From: Blepharisma stoltei
Taxonomy: Eukaryota > Ciliophora > Heterotrichea > Heterotrichida > Blepharismidae
Direction of reading: 5' to 3'
Assembly: GCA_914767885.1 (NCBI GenBank)
Contig: CAJZBQ010000057.1
Location: forward strand, 372,001 to 436,000
Length of the DNA stretch: 64,000 bases
Under the pieces are notes generated by a model that had not been told where the DNA came from, did not search any database, and saw only the letters and a program-made list of their open reading frames with translations. Shown in pieces: positions 46,571-58,239 of this stretch; the first letter of the stretch is position 1; every line of letters begins with the position of its first letter. Both the position numbers and the translations under genes were made by a program.

Positions 46571-47167
46571 TTATTTAAGCAATAGAAAATTAGTCTCAAT
46601 GAATGCGACTCTTTCAAGCGGATGCAAAGGCATCGGATTTTTCATCGGTTTCTTAGCTTCTATTAAAGTTTTCACCATTTCCATCATTTTAGTTTTAGCT
46701 AATTCGCATGAAGCTTTATAAGCCTTGAAATCTTGATACACACTTGGAATAGGCTCAGACTTCGGAGGGCTCGAAATTGCAGGAGAAACTGCTAGTAAGC
46801 TCATTTCTTCTGAAAGCTTTTTTCATTTCGAAATGATATCTGAGCTCATTGATATGCATTTATTTGATAACTCTTTTACTTCTAGAGCAAGATCAACCTG
46901 GATTGGCTCTTGTTCTTGATCGAGGATTTTGGGCTTGATTATTGGGAGCTGATTAATGATTGTAGATGTGTCAAATGGAGCTTGGCGGGAATGCAGCTTA
47001 ATTGCGTTTGTGAGTTTTTTGCAGAGCCGAGCTAAGCGGCGCTGGTAAGAAGGTGTCAAAGGGTTGTCAGGAGAAAAATGAGAATCTTTGATTTGGCGAT
47101 AGGAGTTATCAATGAGATCATAAATGATGGAATTGAATTGGATATCTTCGACTTCAACTCTGTCCAT
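46571..47167 (-). CDS. Uncharacterised helical protein
   Basis: A 198-residue frame from ATG 47167 (MDRVEVEDIQFNSIIYDLID) to TAA, crossing one TGA (Trp) at 46823-46825. It is mostly helical in character with short coiled stretches (RLARLCKKLTNAIKL, VDLALEVKELSNKCISMSSDIISKWKKLSEEM, ELAKTKMMEMVKTLIEAKK). It could belong to a coiled-coil complex such as a kinetochore or trafficking subunit, but I cannot name it. Convergent with DOP1; the 3' ends are 122 bp apart. Confidence 0.65.
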
Positions 47168-47642
47168 TTTGAAAATATATTGGAAATTTAAAGATCGGAA
47201 GAGAAATAATTTAGCGCTTTCTTTGAAGGATATGTTTATTGAAAATCATGAATTAATGTAAATAAATAATTATGTTCATGAGATATAAAATTTGTGATGA
47301 TAAGTTATAAATTTAAAAATATAAATTTGTTTGCTTATTTTTAAAGTAAAATTGTGCATTAATCAAAGAATTTTGAAGCTGACGTCATAGCCGATAAGTG
47401 ATTTCCATTTTTAGTCATTTATGAAAAGATTAGAGAGTCAGTATGGCGTTGCTCAAATATTAATATCTATACTTTTTAAAATAAAATGTCTTGCTTAAAT
47501 TTACAATAACGTATATAAGATTTGTTTACTGCCTACACTAAATAGATTATTTTAGAATCAGCCATTCTTCGTCATTAAAAAAATGTTATATACTTTATGA
47601 CTATGATTATTTGGCTTAATAAATAACCCCCCAATAATAAAT
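47168..47642. other. AT-rich divergent intergenic region
   Basis: No feature was recognised between the minus-strand gene and the BAH-PHD gene. Confidence 0.5.
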
Positions 47643-48227
47643 ATGCCCAGAAAAGCAGACTCAAAATCCCCAGTCAAAAAGCCACCCAAAAAAATCATTG
47701 AATTCAGCAAAATCAAAATGAACAATATTTATTATACTTCAAATGACACTATTAGAATAAAAGAGCGAAGTGATGACAACAGCTTTGGGACCATTATAAG
47801 AATTTGGAAAGATGCTTCTAAACCTCAAGCTTATGCAAATATTAGGTGGTTCTATAAGCCCAAAGAAATTTTCCAAGGAACCCATGAATTTTTATCAGAG
47901 GCTGAGCTTTTTGATTCTAATAATTTTCAAGACATCCCTGTAGAGTCAATTTATGATAAAATTAAGGTCTTGAGCTTAGAAGAATACCACAAGCTTGATG
48001 AAATCGATAACGATATATTTTTTACAAGGGCAATTTATAATTTTAGAACAAAAGAAATTTTGCCGCCCTTAAATGACTGGAAAAAAGTTTGTTTTTGCAA
48101 GAAGATTATTAATCCAGATCTTCTGTATCTTGCGTGCGATAAATGCAATAATTTTTTTCATAAGGAGTGCGTGGGAGGCGAAATAGAGAGAGACAAAGAA
48201 TGGCTTTGTACAACCTGTAAGGCTTAG
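47643..48227 (+). CDS. BAH-PHD chromatin reader (EBS/SHL-like architecture)
   Basis: A 194-residue protein with a basic N-terminus, a BAH domain (about 25-140: DDNSFGTIIRIWKD, ANIRWFYKPKEIF, FLSEAELFDSN, FFTRAIYNFRTKEILPP) and a PHD finger at the very C-terminus (CFCKKIINPDLLYLACDKC, NNFFHKECVGG, WLCTTC), a complete C4HC3 set. Plant EBS and SHL have the same BAH-PHD order and read histone H3 methylation, which suggests a histone-reading role here. Uninterrupted. Confidence 0.8.
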   Translation: MPRKADSKSPVKKPPKKIIEFSKIKMNNIYYTSNDTIRIKERSDDNSFGTIIRIWKDASKPQAYANIRWFYKPKEIFQGTHEFLSEAELFDSNNFQDIPVESIYDKIKVLSLEEYHKLDEIDNDIFFTRAIYNFRTKEILPPLNDWKKVCFCKKIINPDLLYLACDKCNNFFHKECVGGEIERDKEWLCTTCKA

Positions 48228-48719
48228 AATAGTTAAAAAAATATTATTGTTTTTTAATAGATATAATAAAAAATTGAATTAAAATAAAAATAATTTGGTA
48301 AATAATAGCCCTATCATCAATATATAAGAAATGATAAATATGTAAATGTGACATTTATTTATTCATTAGATGATTTTAATTCAATTTTATGAGAAATCAT
48401 TTTAGGCAGAACAATCTAAAAAAATTAAAACGAACTAAACAGATTTTTTCTTTTCTCTTGATAGCTGGTTAAATTAAATACCTCATCTTCAGCTTAATTT
48501 ATGATGTCGCTTTGTAATTATTTAACGAAGCTTCCAGCATTTTCTACTCTTATGCTAATTCATCAGCCAATCGAAGCCCTAATTTTTTATTAAATCAAGA
48601 TTAATAATTTCGGCAACAGATTTCTTCTAGCTGATTAATTTTTTAGTGGATCGGAATTTCAGCTTATTTAGATTCTAAGATTATGATTTAAAATAATCTT
48701 TCTTTGTATTGAAAACATT
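48228..48719. other. AT-rich intergenic region
   Basis: No gene or repeat recognised. Confidence 0.5.
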
Positions 48720-51700
48720 ATGGTACTGCTATTCTTGATGATACTTAAGATTGCTTTAGCAGACTTGACCCTTTATGTATTTTTTAGCCAAAATACACCT
48801 CAAGCCCTTCAAGCATATTTTACAAAATCTCTTTCTTCTTTAATAGGAAGTAAAAACTATTGGGATATTCTCTTTTACCAGGTGGATGAGACAACTGATT
48901 TATCCAGCTATTTCGAAAAAGAAGTCCTAATTTCATTTGATGCGACCTACGATAATTCCTTAAGTCAAACAATATCAGCCCTTACAGAAAATTACAATAT
49001 TTTGAATTTTTTCTTTTCTCCAACAAATCGCCCATTAGGATCTTGGCAATTTTATATCCATACCGATCCGAATGATGAAATTGCCGCAATTAAAGCATTT
49101 ACGGATTATTTGGAATGAAAAAGAATTTTAGTCGTGGGTGATGGCACTATTGAAGCAAAAATAATTGCAACCCAGTTTCAGGAGAACTATTCAGAAGTTG
49201 TTCAATCACAAATTACAGTGTCTCCGTCTACAGAGCAATCTGTTGTAGATAATATTGCAGGTCGTCTTATAAAGCCAAATGGCCAGCAAACCTTTGTTGT
49301 TGTGTGTGAAGGGGCAATAATAAATAAATTTACAAGTGCGTTGGTTACGAAAAAGATCTATAAGCAAGGAGCAGGCATTGTTCTATGGAGCAGAGGAATA
49401 TGGGGCGGAGATCTTGATGGATTGATTTATGTCGTTGAAAAAGGCTTGGAATCTGCCATATCGATGCAACATTATGAAGCATTAGCATTAAAATATTTTA
49501 CTGATCAAATTGGCGATTATTGAAATTCTACCTCAAATAGTGAAAACCAAGCGATGAAGAACTTAGAAATAAAAAAATATTTGGAACAGATTACAAGAAA
49601 CCATAAAAAATTACCTTATTTTTCGATTGTAAATATTGATGGTTCGGTGAAAACAACCAAAGGTGATATATATGGTAATGAACTTAGCATAACAGGTGTT
49701 ATTCTTTATCCAGGAAGCTCAACAACAAAACCCAAAAATTCAAAAACTTCACTGAAAATGTCAATATCGACTAATGGGTTGGAGTCAGATGGAACTTATA
49801 ATTCTTATAACCCTTTAAATTGCCAAGGAAATATTTTTGCGAAAGAATGAATAAATAATCAGACCTGGATTCTTGAAAATTTTGAAATAGACTATACGTC
49901 AAACACATGCGGGGTGAGTGTGTTTGTGCATGACACCGTATTAAAATGTTTAACCCCATTAATATCAGATCTTGGCTATGTCTGGCTTGGATCTGATTGG
50001 GCTGCAAGCAATGTAGGTTATATGGCGCTGCTTATTCTTCAAATTGATTGTGAACGCTTTTTTATCATTAATTACTTATCAATTTTCAAGCCAATTTTAA
50101 AAGTGCTTAAAGAGGAAAATTACTTATTAGTAAAAAAGATGGTTTAAAGTATTATAGTTAAAGCTAAAATGTTTTTTAATTTTGAAATAATAATTAAATA
50201 TTAATTATAATGCCCAAAATAAAATATCTTTTACTGCTCATTATTAAAAATAAAAAGTTAGAGAGTTAAACATTTCTATGGTCACTGTAGCGGCTGGTCC
50301 AAACTCTCCAATATTTTCTAATAAAACTGCTTATCCTGAATTTATGAGAATGGTTCCAAGCGCCAACTATAATGCAGTAATCATGATTAAATTATGCCAA
50401 ATCTTTTCTTGGAAAAATGTTGTCGTGGTCTACTCAAATGTCAGTGCAAATATCGCAATCTATGAAGTCTTCAAGTCTGAAGCAGACAGTGCTGGGATTA
50501 CAATAGCAAATGATGAAGATAAGAGAATGCTTCCTTTGAATTATGCAAGAACTCAATATCAAGAATACAAATACATTTTCGATCACATTCGTGATACGAA
50601 CGTAAGGATATTTGTTACCTTTCAAACAGCAAGCTCCAATTATCAGGCTGTAGAAGGACTCTATGATTCAGGGCTGAGGAGCGGAGAAATCATTTGCTTT
50701 TTCCCTACAAAGACAGGAGGCCAATCTACATTTAGCACAATGCCAGCTGCTTCTGTGGTAAAATTAGCGAACCTCATGAATGGAGCCATTAGTGTGTCTG
50801 CAATCGAATATACCGGAACATTCGGCAACGAAATTAAAACACTCATGGCCGCTTACTGAGGCAATACGCCTAGTTTTAAAGCTACTCATTTTGATAATAC
50901 TTTTTTCTCAGCTTATGGGCTCGATACCACTATTAACCGAGGAGAAGATTTTGAAAACTCCACAATTTTGAATAGAAATTTGCGAAAGCAAAGGATAACA
51001 AGTGCATCGGGAGTAATTTCAATCGACTCAAGTTCAAATGATCGAAGCTACATGGTTTTGGACATACTTAATACCTATCAATATGTCACAAATTCTTCAT
51101 TTGTAGAAGTAATTGCAGGGAATTATATTCCAACTTCTAGTAATCCTATACAATTTTACACTAATCTTACATGGCCAGGCTATACATCAACAACTCCGAC
51201 TGATACAAGAACTCCTGATAGCTCCTGCCCTTTTGATGAGTCTGATGCGACTACGTCAGTTAAAGGGATTGCAGCACTTGCAACGATATGCATATCAATG
51301 GCTCTCATGGCTATACTTATAGCCATTTTTATATGAAAGCAATATTCGCACAGTGATGTCAAAAAACTAACTGAACCAAAAGAAATCCAATTTGCTGATT
51401 CCATTATTTTTGCGACAATGATCATTGAAACCTTCCAATACATTAATATAGGGCCAAGCTTCAACTCTGATCCTATTACTGGGTATATTGGTGGAGTGTT
51501 TAATATTGATTTGAAAAACGTCGTTTCTCTTAAAGGAGACACTTACTTTGCTTTTATGGACGTTGTTTTTACTTTAGTTGGGTTTTGGCTATTGATGTTT
51601 ATTATTTTGATTCGAACTCACACAGGCTGTGTTGAGAAAATTTGGATTTTTAAATTTTTATCTACAAGTGCTCATGATATTATGTCAATACTTGGAAACT

Positions 51701-52916
51701 TGCTTTTTCTCCCAATAATGACTTCACTATTATCGGTATTTCAGTGCTCCAAATCCATAGGTGACAATTTGGAGGACAGTTATATGGATATCGATTGTAA
51801 CCAGTATTGCTGAACTGGAAGACATCTAAGTTATGCTATATCATCTATAATAGCACTCTTGATATATTTCCCTCTAGCTGTTATATATCGACCTGTATGA
51901 CAAAGCTTGCAGCTTCAGCAGAATTTACGTTGCCAACCTAAATATTTACTTACTCCCCCCCCCCCCCCTCCGTGAGCGAACAAAAAAATTTTGTTCGCTC
52001 ACGGAGGGGGGTTAATTTTTTTTTTTTAAAAAAAATTTATATATAAATTTTATAAAAAATATTTTTTTTCGAAATTTAAAAAAAATCCCTATTTGCAAAA
52101 ATTGGGAAGCAAATATTAATTTAATTTGCAAAATTTATGTTTTAAAACGCAATTTGTTTAAAATTAAACAGAATTAGCTCTAGATTTCATTATACTAATT
52201 ATCACTTATATATCAAAATTTTTTTCCATTAAAATTTTTTCTATTAAAAAAATTTTTGTTCACTCACGGAGGGTGGGTTTTTGGTCAAAAAATGGCGATT
52301 TTTCTAATGGTTTTGTTCGCTCACGGGGGGGGGGGGAGTTATAAAAAGTTGTGCACAAGTTATCTTTATCACTGTAAATAAGACTCTAAAGCTTGTCGAT
52401 AGTATCGCTCAAGGATTGACTTATCTTTTACTATTTAGTTTATTTATTTTTTACAATTTGAAATTCAAGCCTTATAATTATGATAGGGCTAATATGTGGC
52501 AAGTAATCTTATTTATATGTGTAGCATGATCAGTGCTGTTTTCCAGTATATCTAAAGCTGTAGATACTGGCCTTATTGTAATCATGATAATTAAGATAAT
52601 AGGCTGATCAGCACTTATTACAATTGGATTTGTTTTGCAAGTTAAAAAGTTCCCAAGTTTACTTTATAGACCTCAACCCCAAAGTATAGCAAAATTATTT
52701 TTATTTTTGCTTACCTCAAAAGTCAGCGCGCAGGAGCTGGATAAAAGAGCATTAAAATATGTGGTTTCTAAGAAAGGCGAAAATAAAGATGATAGCTCGA
52801 TAATCCAAATCGATGATAAAACTCAAGCAAAGGTTTCTATTATTGGAGATGAATCAACAAGAAGAGAAATGCTCGGAATGCTTGGATCGTTTAGAGAGGA
52901 AGGAAGTCCGCATTAA
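48720..52916 (+). CDS. Venus-flytrap (ANF-receptor-like) protein with about seven membrane helices, split by two IESs
   Basis: After removal of 226 and 389 bp the gene encodes 1,193 residues. It has a signal peptide (MVLLFLMILKIALA) and an extracellular periplasmic-binding-like region to about 770 (typical YPEFMRMVPSANYNAVIMIKLCQIFSWKNVVVVYSN). There are about seven hydrophobic helices, near 773, 865, 908, 960, 1025, 1049 and 1075, and a cytosolic tail of about 90 residues. This topology matches class C GPCRs, but the helices do not show motifs I can tie to that family, and the first loop (about 70 residues) is unusually long. In-frame TGA codons read as Trp inside the helices. It is a likely surface receptor for a small ligand. 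Confidence 0.75.
50033..50258. other. IES, 226 bp, in the venus-flytrap receptor
   Basis: TA at 50033 and TA at 50259 are both at codon positions 3 and 1. Joining gives YMALLRELNISMVTVAAGPNS, a good fit for this family just before the YPEFMR block. Another pairing (from 50014 to 50267) also keeps the frame, giving SNVNISMV, and cannot be ruled out. The interior has several stops. Confidence 0.7.
51951..52339. mobile_element. Family-2 MITE acting as IES in the receptor, reverse orientation, 389 bp
   Basis: TTACTC followed by a run of 14 C, a palindromic left end (CTCCGTGAGCGAACAAAA and inverse), a family-2 core, two direct terminal repeats on the right, and a run of 12 G before AGTTA. Excision joins PKYLL to IKSCAQVIF in frame and restores the last three helices. 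Confidence 0.9.
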
Positions 52917-53639
52917 GTTCATATACAGCTAGTATAAATATTTTTATTTTAATTAAATTGTTTGCTTCATAATATTTCTTTTAATTTTTTTTAGCCTTTT
53001 ACTAACTGCATATAGCATTTAATGAAAAATTCGAATGGCTTATTATTATGTATATTTTCATTTCCAGTTTATCCAATAAGAGAGTGCAGAAAGACCATTA
53101 ATTTTAATATCTCTATTTAGCTTTGCAATAAATTATTAAATATCAATATATTAGAAGCTGATCGCCTGCTTATCAGATCAATTCTTTTCCTTCACCTCAG
53201 ATTTTTCTTCAACTCCAACTTCAAACAATCTTAATTCAACAGTCGCAAAAATGCCAATTTCCATAATTTCTAAATTTCAGTATGTAAAATGAAATAATCT
53301 TTGCAAGGTATAAATAAATAATTTAATCTTTAAAATTAATTTTGAGTGGGCAAGTTATAATGAAATTAAATGCATCAAATATTTGCTACATTTTGCCTTT
53401 TGAAAATCTATACTTTATGTATTTTTAAGATCATTTAGAGGCAAAGATCATCTTTACTTCAGCAAATGCAATAAAAAGGTAAATTCTTAATTTATTAAGC
53501 ATCAGTCTAAAAGCCTTAAAAGTAGTTTTAATTTTAGTATGCAGCATATATTTGAGAAAATTTATTGAAGAATTGTAACAAATATGGACCATATCCGTTA
53601 TTGAATATGGATTAGATAATATTTACCATAATAACTATA
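52917..53639. other. AT-rich intergenic region
   Basis: About 720 bp with no recognised gene or repeat. Confidence 0.5.
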
Positions 53640-54134
53640 ATGATTGAGCAATCTAATGATGATGCAGTAGAAATGATATGGTACTGTTGCATATACCCAA
53701 ACTGTGAAAATCACTATAATACAAAATTCAACCTCAAGCAACACATAGAAAATTTTCATTTAAAAATTAAACACTACCAATGCCAATATTGCAAGAAACT
53801 CCTTATAAGCAAACAAAACTTTATAGAGCATCTAAACATCCACAAAGATTCAACGCCGTTTCAGTGCGATGTATGTGAAAAATCGTTCAGGCAAGCAAGT
53901 CAGCTTTCCTTACATAAAAGAAGTCATGCTGGAAAAGAGGTAGAAAAAAAGCAACGGAGAAACAAAAAAAATAAAGATATTGAATATGATATTATGAGGG
54001 TAGAAAGTGCAATAAATATAGTTCCAATTGAGATTAAATTACCAGAAATTCTTAGGATTGAAAAAGAAGAAAAAGTTACACTTCCCGCTTTTGCATCAAT
54101 AAGTAGAAGGGATAGCAAGTTTACGGAAAAATAG
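53640..54134 (+). CDS. C2H2 zinc-finger protein with three fingers
   Basis: A 164-residue protein. Three consecutive C2H2 fingers: CCIYPNCENHYNTKFNLKQH...H, CQYCKKLLISKQNFIEHLNIH and CDVCEKSFRQASQLSLHKRSH, joined by partly canonical linkers (KDSTPFQC), followed by a basic stretch (KKQRRNKKNK) that could be a nuclear signal. Probably a DNA-binding regulator. Uninterrupted; two ATG codons lie close upstream and the one in a good AT-rich leader was taken. Confidence 0.8.
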   Translation: MIEQSNDDAVEMIWYCCIYPNCENHYNTKFNLKQHIENFHLKIKHYQCQYCKKLLISKQNFIEHLNIHKDSTPFQCDVCEKSFRQASQLSLHKRSHAGKEVEKKQRRNKKNKDIEYDIMRVESAINIVPIEIKLPEILRIEKEEKVTLPAFASISRRDSKFTEK

Positions 54135-54655
54135 ATTGAGATCTCTATATATAACGAGCAGAATAAATAAAAAATCTGAAAATTATTTAATTTAAAATTG
54201 ACTAAAATGGAAATAAGACTTATCGTTAATGTAAAATAATTTTAAAATCTTATTAATAATTTTATAATCATAAAGCATCGACAAGATTAAAAATTCAAAA
54301 TTTTAGTTAAGAAAGACAATTTCTTTAGTACTTTTCATTGAATCTATACAAAAAATATCATATATCAGCAATATCTATTCTATTTTTATAAGTGTGTTTA
54401 TATTTTCTTTAAATTATTCTATCTTCATATTAATAGGCTACAATTTATTATAATTACAGAAATCATTTAATCCTTCCTTTAATGAGTTAAAAAAGTTAAG
54501 AACTCCATTATTTGTAAAATTATATTTTAATTTTATCTCAATGTTTATCTTCATAAAGACATATATAATTAAATATTCCAAGGATACCCTTAAAGTTTAT
54601 GCATCACAGCAGATTGCCATAGCGAAATCATTGGAAAATAGAATTACTTTTAAAT
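54135..54655. other. AT-rich intergenic region between convergent genes
   Basis: No recognised feature. Confidence 0.5.
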
Positions 54656-55810
54656 TTAAAAAATTATTCTTGCTTTAATTTTTTTTCCTCTTTTCCTGAT
54701 TGTTTTCGTCTCTGGCTTCTTTTTACCTAAAGTATCGTCATCTGATAATTTTCTCTTAATTATAGGCTTACCAAAGAAATGCTCTAATACCAACTGCTTT
54801 GGACTTTCTCTTAATTTTTTTAATTTTAAAACTGCATCATCAACTCTTCCTTGAGCAAATCCTTTTCCTTGAACTAAGAATTCTTTTAATCCTACTTCAT
54901 CTGGCCCAGTCCATTGAAAGTTTACTTCTTCATTATTTTTCACTTTTGGATTTAAAAATAATTCTCTTGCTCCTTCATAATCAAAATTCTCTGGGATTTT
55001 ATATTTTTTATTTTCTTTTATAAACTCCAAAACTTTTTCAATCCTTTCGAAATTCTTAATTAATTTATAAGCAGACACTGGGCCAACTCCTTCAATATGC
55101 TCTGTATAATCGCATCCTAATAAAATACACATATCAACAAATTCAGCATGGCTTAATCCTAGCCCATTTAACATTTCTTCATAACAAATTTCTGTTAAAG
55201 GCTGCTTTTTTGAGTTAAATCCTCTTAATAAATATGGAGCTCCAAAAACTAGTGAATCCATATCTTCTGTCGCTACAACAGAAGCATGTCCGCTTTTTAC
55301 TAATTGAGCACACTCAGCTTCAGCCTCTCCTGGAGCAATAGCTATTGGCAATCCCATAAGATTTAATAGCTTAATTGCATCATTTGCCATATTTTTAGAT
55401 ATAATTACGCTCCTCATTCTGAATTTTAATGCGTCTTCTTGCTTCTGTTCTTCAACAGCTTGCTTCATAAGGACTTCTGCTTCTGATTTAGCAAGCTGTC
55501 TTTTGGAAATCGTCTGAAGCTTTAAATTAGGAGGCTCACCATCAAAGACTCATATAGGTTTTATTTGATTTTCTAGCAGCATAAGGGTACGATTTAAGAG
55601 ACCGAGAAGATGCGCTGTAGGGTTTCCTTCATGATCGGTAAGAGTGCCAAGCCCAGATTTCGTGCTGAACTGTGTTGAGATTAAAAATTGATATAAAGCA
55701 ATAGATGCATCACATACAACAATTTGACCAGAAAATCGAGACAAAGGGAGTTTGTAAACAGATCCTGGAGCTTTATCATTGATAAGTTGCATAAGTTGCT
55801 TTATTCCCAT
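54656..55810 (-). CDS. FEN1: Flap endonuclease 1
   Basis: Structure-specific nuclease that removes 5' flaps in Okazaki-fragment maturation and base-excision repair. The 384-residue protein starts MGIKQLMQLINDKAPGS, as FEN1 does. The N-nuclease block contains VVCDASIALYQFL, and IKPIWVFDGEPPNLK is read through a TGA Trp at 55550. The I-nuclease block has APGEAEAECAQL, ATEDMDSLVFGA and CDYTEHIEGVGP, with the metal-binding acids in place and a helix-hairpin-helix. A PCNA-binding box QLVLEHFF is present, followed by a basic tail. Complete and uninterrupted. Nothing here suggests a role in IES removal beyond general replication and repair. Confidence 0.95.
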
Positions 55811-56112
55811 GTCAGATAATTATAAATAATGCAATAAATGCAATTAAGCAGTAGATCAAATAATAATTGAGCAAAGAAGCATAATCAGTTATCTTCATAT
55901 ATTTAGCCTCCTTTATATAAGCAAAATTCTTTTATCAGCATTTTTGAGTAAATTGTATAGCTTTTCAATCTCAGCTAGTAAAAATAAGTTTCCTTAATTT
56001 TTTTTACAAATAATCCGCATCGTCATTGAGTTAATAAAGAATGATCTTTATGCTGATACGATTCTTTATCTTTTCATTTTTCAATTTAATTTTTATAATC
56101 TCTCGCGATTAA
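55811..56112. other. Divergent intergenic region, about 300 bp
   Basis: AT-rich; no motif recognised between FEN1 and the Rab gene, which start in opposite directions. Confidence 0.45.
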
Positions 56113-56813
56113 ATGGAAGAAATTCCAACATTAAAGATTCTTACATTAGGGGATGCTAGTGTTGGTAAAACTTGTATTCTTCTCCGATTCTCTGAAGATG
56201 AATTTCCTACAGTAACAATGCCAACTATAGGAATTGAATATAAAACAAAAATTGTTCAAATCCAAGGAAACCAAGTTAAGTTGCAGGTATGGGACACTGC
56301 AGGACAAGAGCGTTACCACCGTACATTGGCAAGCACTTTTTATCGTCGTGCGCATGGTATTGTGCTTGTTTTTGACCTGACTGATAGAAATTCCTTACTC
56401 TTTCAATAATTTTTTAGCAAAAGGCTTATAAAATATTATTTGAAAAAATAGGGCAAACATTAGCTTCAGTCTCATGATATTGCGAGGAGTTAGATCATGT
56501 TGAAAATTGGATGAAACAAATCAGGCAAAAAGCTGATCCCAAAGTTGCAATTATTTTAGTAGGAAATAAAATGGACTTATATGATCAAACAACTTTTCCT
56601 GATGGGAAAACACTTGCTGATTCATATGGAATTCCGTTTTTTATGGTGAGTGCTAAGACTGGAAAAAATATTGCAGAAGTATATAACACTCTTTCAGATA
56701 TGATTGTGAGACAAGATCCAACTGTATTGCAAGGGAATAATACAGCACCTTCAACTATTCAGGTTAGAACCCTGCCTGAAGTTCAAAAGAAAGAAAATAT
56801 GTGCTGCAAATAA
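56113..56813 (+). CDS. Rab-type small GTPase, split by a 95-bp IES
   Basis: After excision 201 residues. Motifs: P-loop GDASVGKT (13-20), switch I PTIGIEYKTK, WDTAGQERY (60-68), GNKMD (119-123), SAK (148-150). The C-terminus KKENMCCK has a Cys pair one residue from the end, a form that Rab geranylgeranyl transferase can modify. The closest feel is the Rab5/Rab8-type core, but no subfamily is certain. The IES falls at Leu95 in the DLTDRNSL/DHVENW loop, so the germline copy would make a truncated GTPase. Confidence 0.9.
56396..56490. other. IES, 95 bp, in the Rab gene
   Basis: TTACTC on the left and GAGTTA on the right, a perfect 6-bp inverted match including the TA. Joining gives 'tcc tTA gat cat', DRNSLDHVENW, the expected Rab sequence. 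Short and without MITE core. Confidence 0.92.
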
Positions 56814-56964
56814 TGATTAAGCTATAGATAAAATATTAATCCATGCAGATTTTTATAGAGGTTTTCTGTAAAAAATAAGATAAAATAATGATAATTGTCG
56901 AAAATAAATCATTGTGTATTATAAAGCGGCCTAGAATAAAATGCTTATGGTAGAACAGATATAA

Positions 56965-57967
56965 ATGGAATTAGAAAGCAAAGCTCAAGGAATGAAATTT
57001 TATAACAAATTCCAGGTAGGTGAGTTTCTGATCTGGAGGATTTTCGAAAAATATTTTGAAGTTAGTGATTATCAAGAAGATGATTTATGCTCAATTGGGA
57101 CTTTAAAATATCAAGACAAAATAAATCATGTTATGCTAACTACTTTGCCAGGATTTATATGCATAAACTCAGACTCATTTCCGCTTTTGAATATAAAATT
57201 GGATAGGTATGTCATTAAACTGTCAAGAAAAAGCTACACTATAAATGAGGCACAAAAATTTTCAAAGCTAATCAAAAACGAAAATATTAAGAGTTTGGAA
57301 AAATTAATTCTTTTAACTCCCCCCCTCCGTGAGCGGACAAAAAATTTTGTTAGCTCATGGAGGGGGTTAATTTTGTTTTTTTAAAAAAATGTATATGTAA
57401 ATTTTATAGAAAAATTTTTTTTTTCGAAATTTAAAAAAATCCTGCAAATATTAATTTAATTTGTAAAATTTATGTTCTAAAACATAATTTGTTTTAAAAT
57501 TAAACAGAATTAGCTCGAGATTTCATGATACTAGTTATCACTTATATATCAACATTTTTTCCATAAAAATTTTTCTATTAAAATATCTTTATTCGCTCAC
57601 TGAGGATGGGTTTTTGGGCAAAAAATAGGGATTTTTCTAATGGTTTTGTTCGCTCACAGAAGAAGGGTGAGTAAGAGAAACTGTTCATCACACAATTTTA
57701 TCAGGCCTTTCAAAGAACATGATAGTTCAAATATTACAATTTTTATCAAATGATGATTTATTAAGAATTCCTGCTATAAGCTTAGAATTTTCTATGTTGA
57801 TGAAAGACCAGAAAATTTGAAATTGTTTGTATATTAATAGGTTTGAAAACACAGGATTTCAAACATCAGTTGTGAATTGAAAAAAGGCATTTTTCATTGA
57901 AGCAAGAAGGAGATGGGAATTCAGCCGTAATCCATGAAATCTGTATAAGGTTGTTAATTCTAATTAA
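56965..57967 (+). CDS. F-box-like protein, split by a MITE
   Basis: After removal of 358 bp, 214 residues. The N-terminal half is not recognised. The C-terminal half has an F-box-like block NMIVQILQFLSNDDLLRIPAISLEFSML, then KIWNCLYINRF and WKKAFFIEARRRWEFS, the usual continuation of F-box proteins of the WKxxF type; several Trp codons are TGA. The F-box call is moderate. The frame ends TAA 57965-57967. Confidence 0.65.
57314..57671. mobile_element. Family-2 MITE acting as IES in the F-box-like gene, reverse orientation, 358 bp
   Basis: Ends TTAACTCCCCCCC and GGGTGAGTAAG. The left end is palindromic (CCGTGAGCGGACAAAA / TTTTGTTAGCTCATGG); the right end has two direct repeats. Excision joins LILL to RETVHHT in frame. 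Confidence 0.88.
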
Positions 57968-58239
57968 TTTATGTCTCAAGCATTAGTAATCACCTATAGA
58001 TTTATGGCTAGAACCCAAATGTGCTTGAATCCGCCATTTTAATTTATAATTAAATTTAAAAATATCTTTAAACTAATTTCAAAATATACTAATTTTTAGA
58101 ATTCGAGAATTTGTATTTCTTTTAATCATATTTTCCCAAATAGAAAATTTGCTTTTTAATATGAAAATTTTGAAAAATTTATATATAAACATCCAAAAAT
58201 TTTAAAGAGATCTGAAAGGGGGATATTATTTTTGTTTTT
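57968..58239. other. Short AT-rich intergenic region
   Basis: No feature recognised. Confidence 0.4.
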
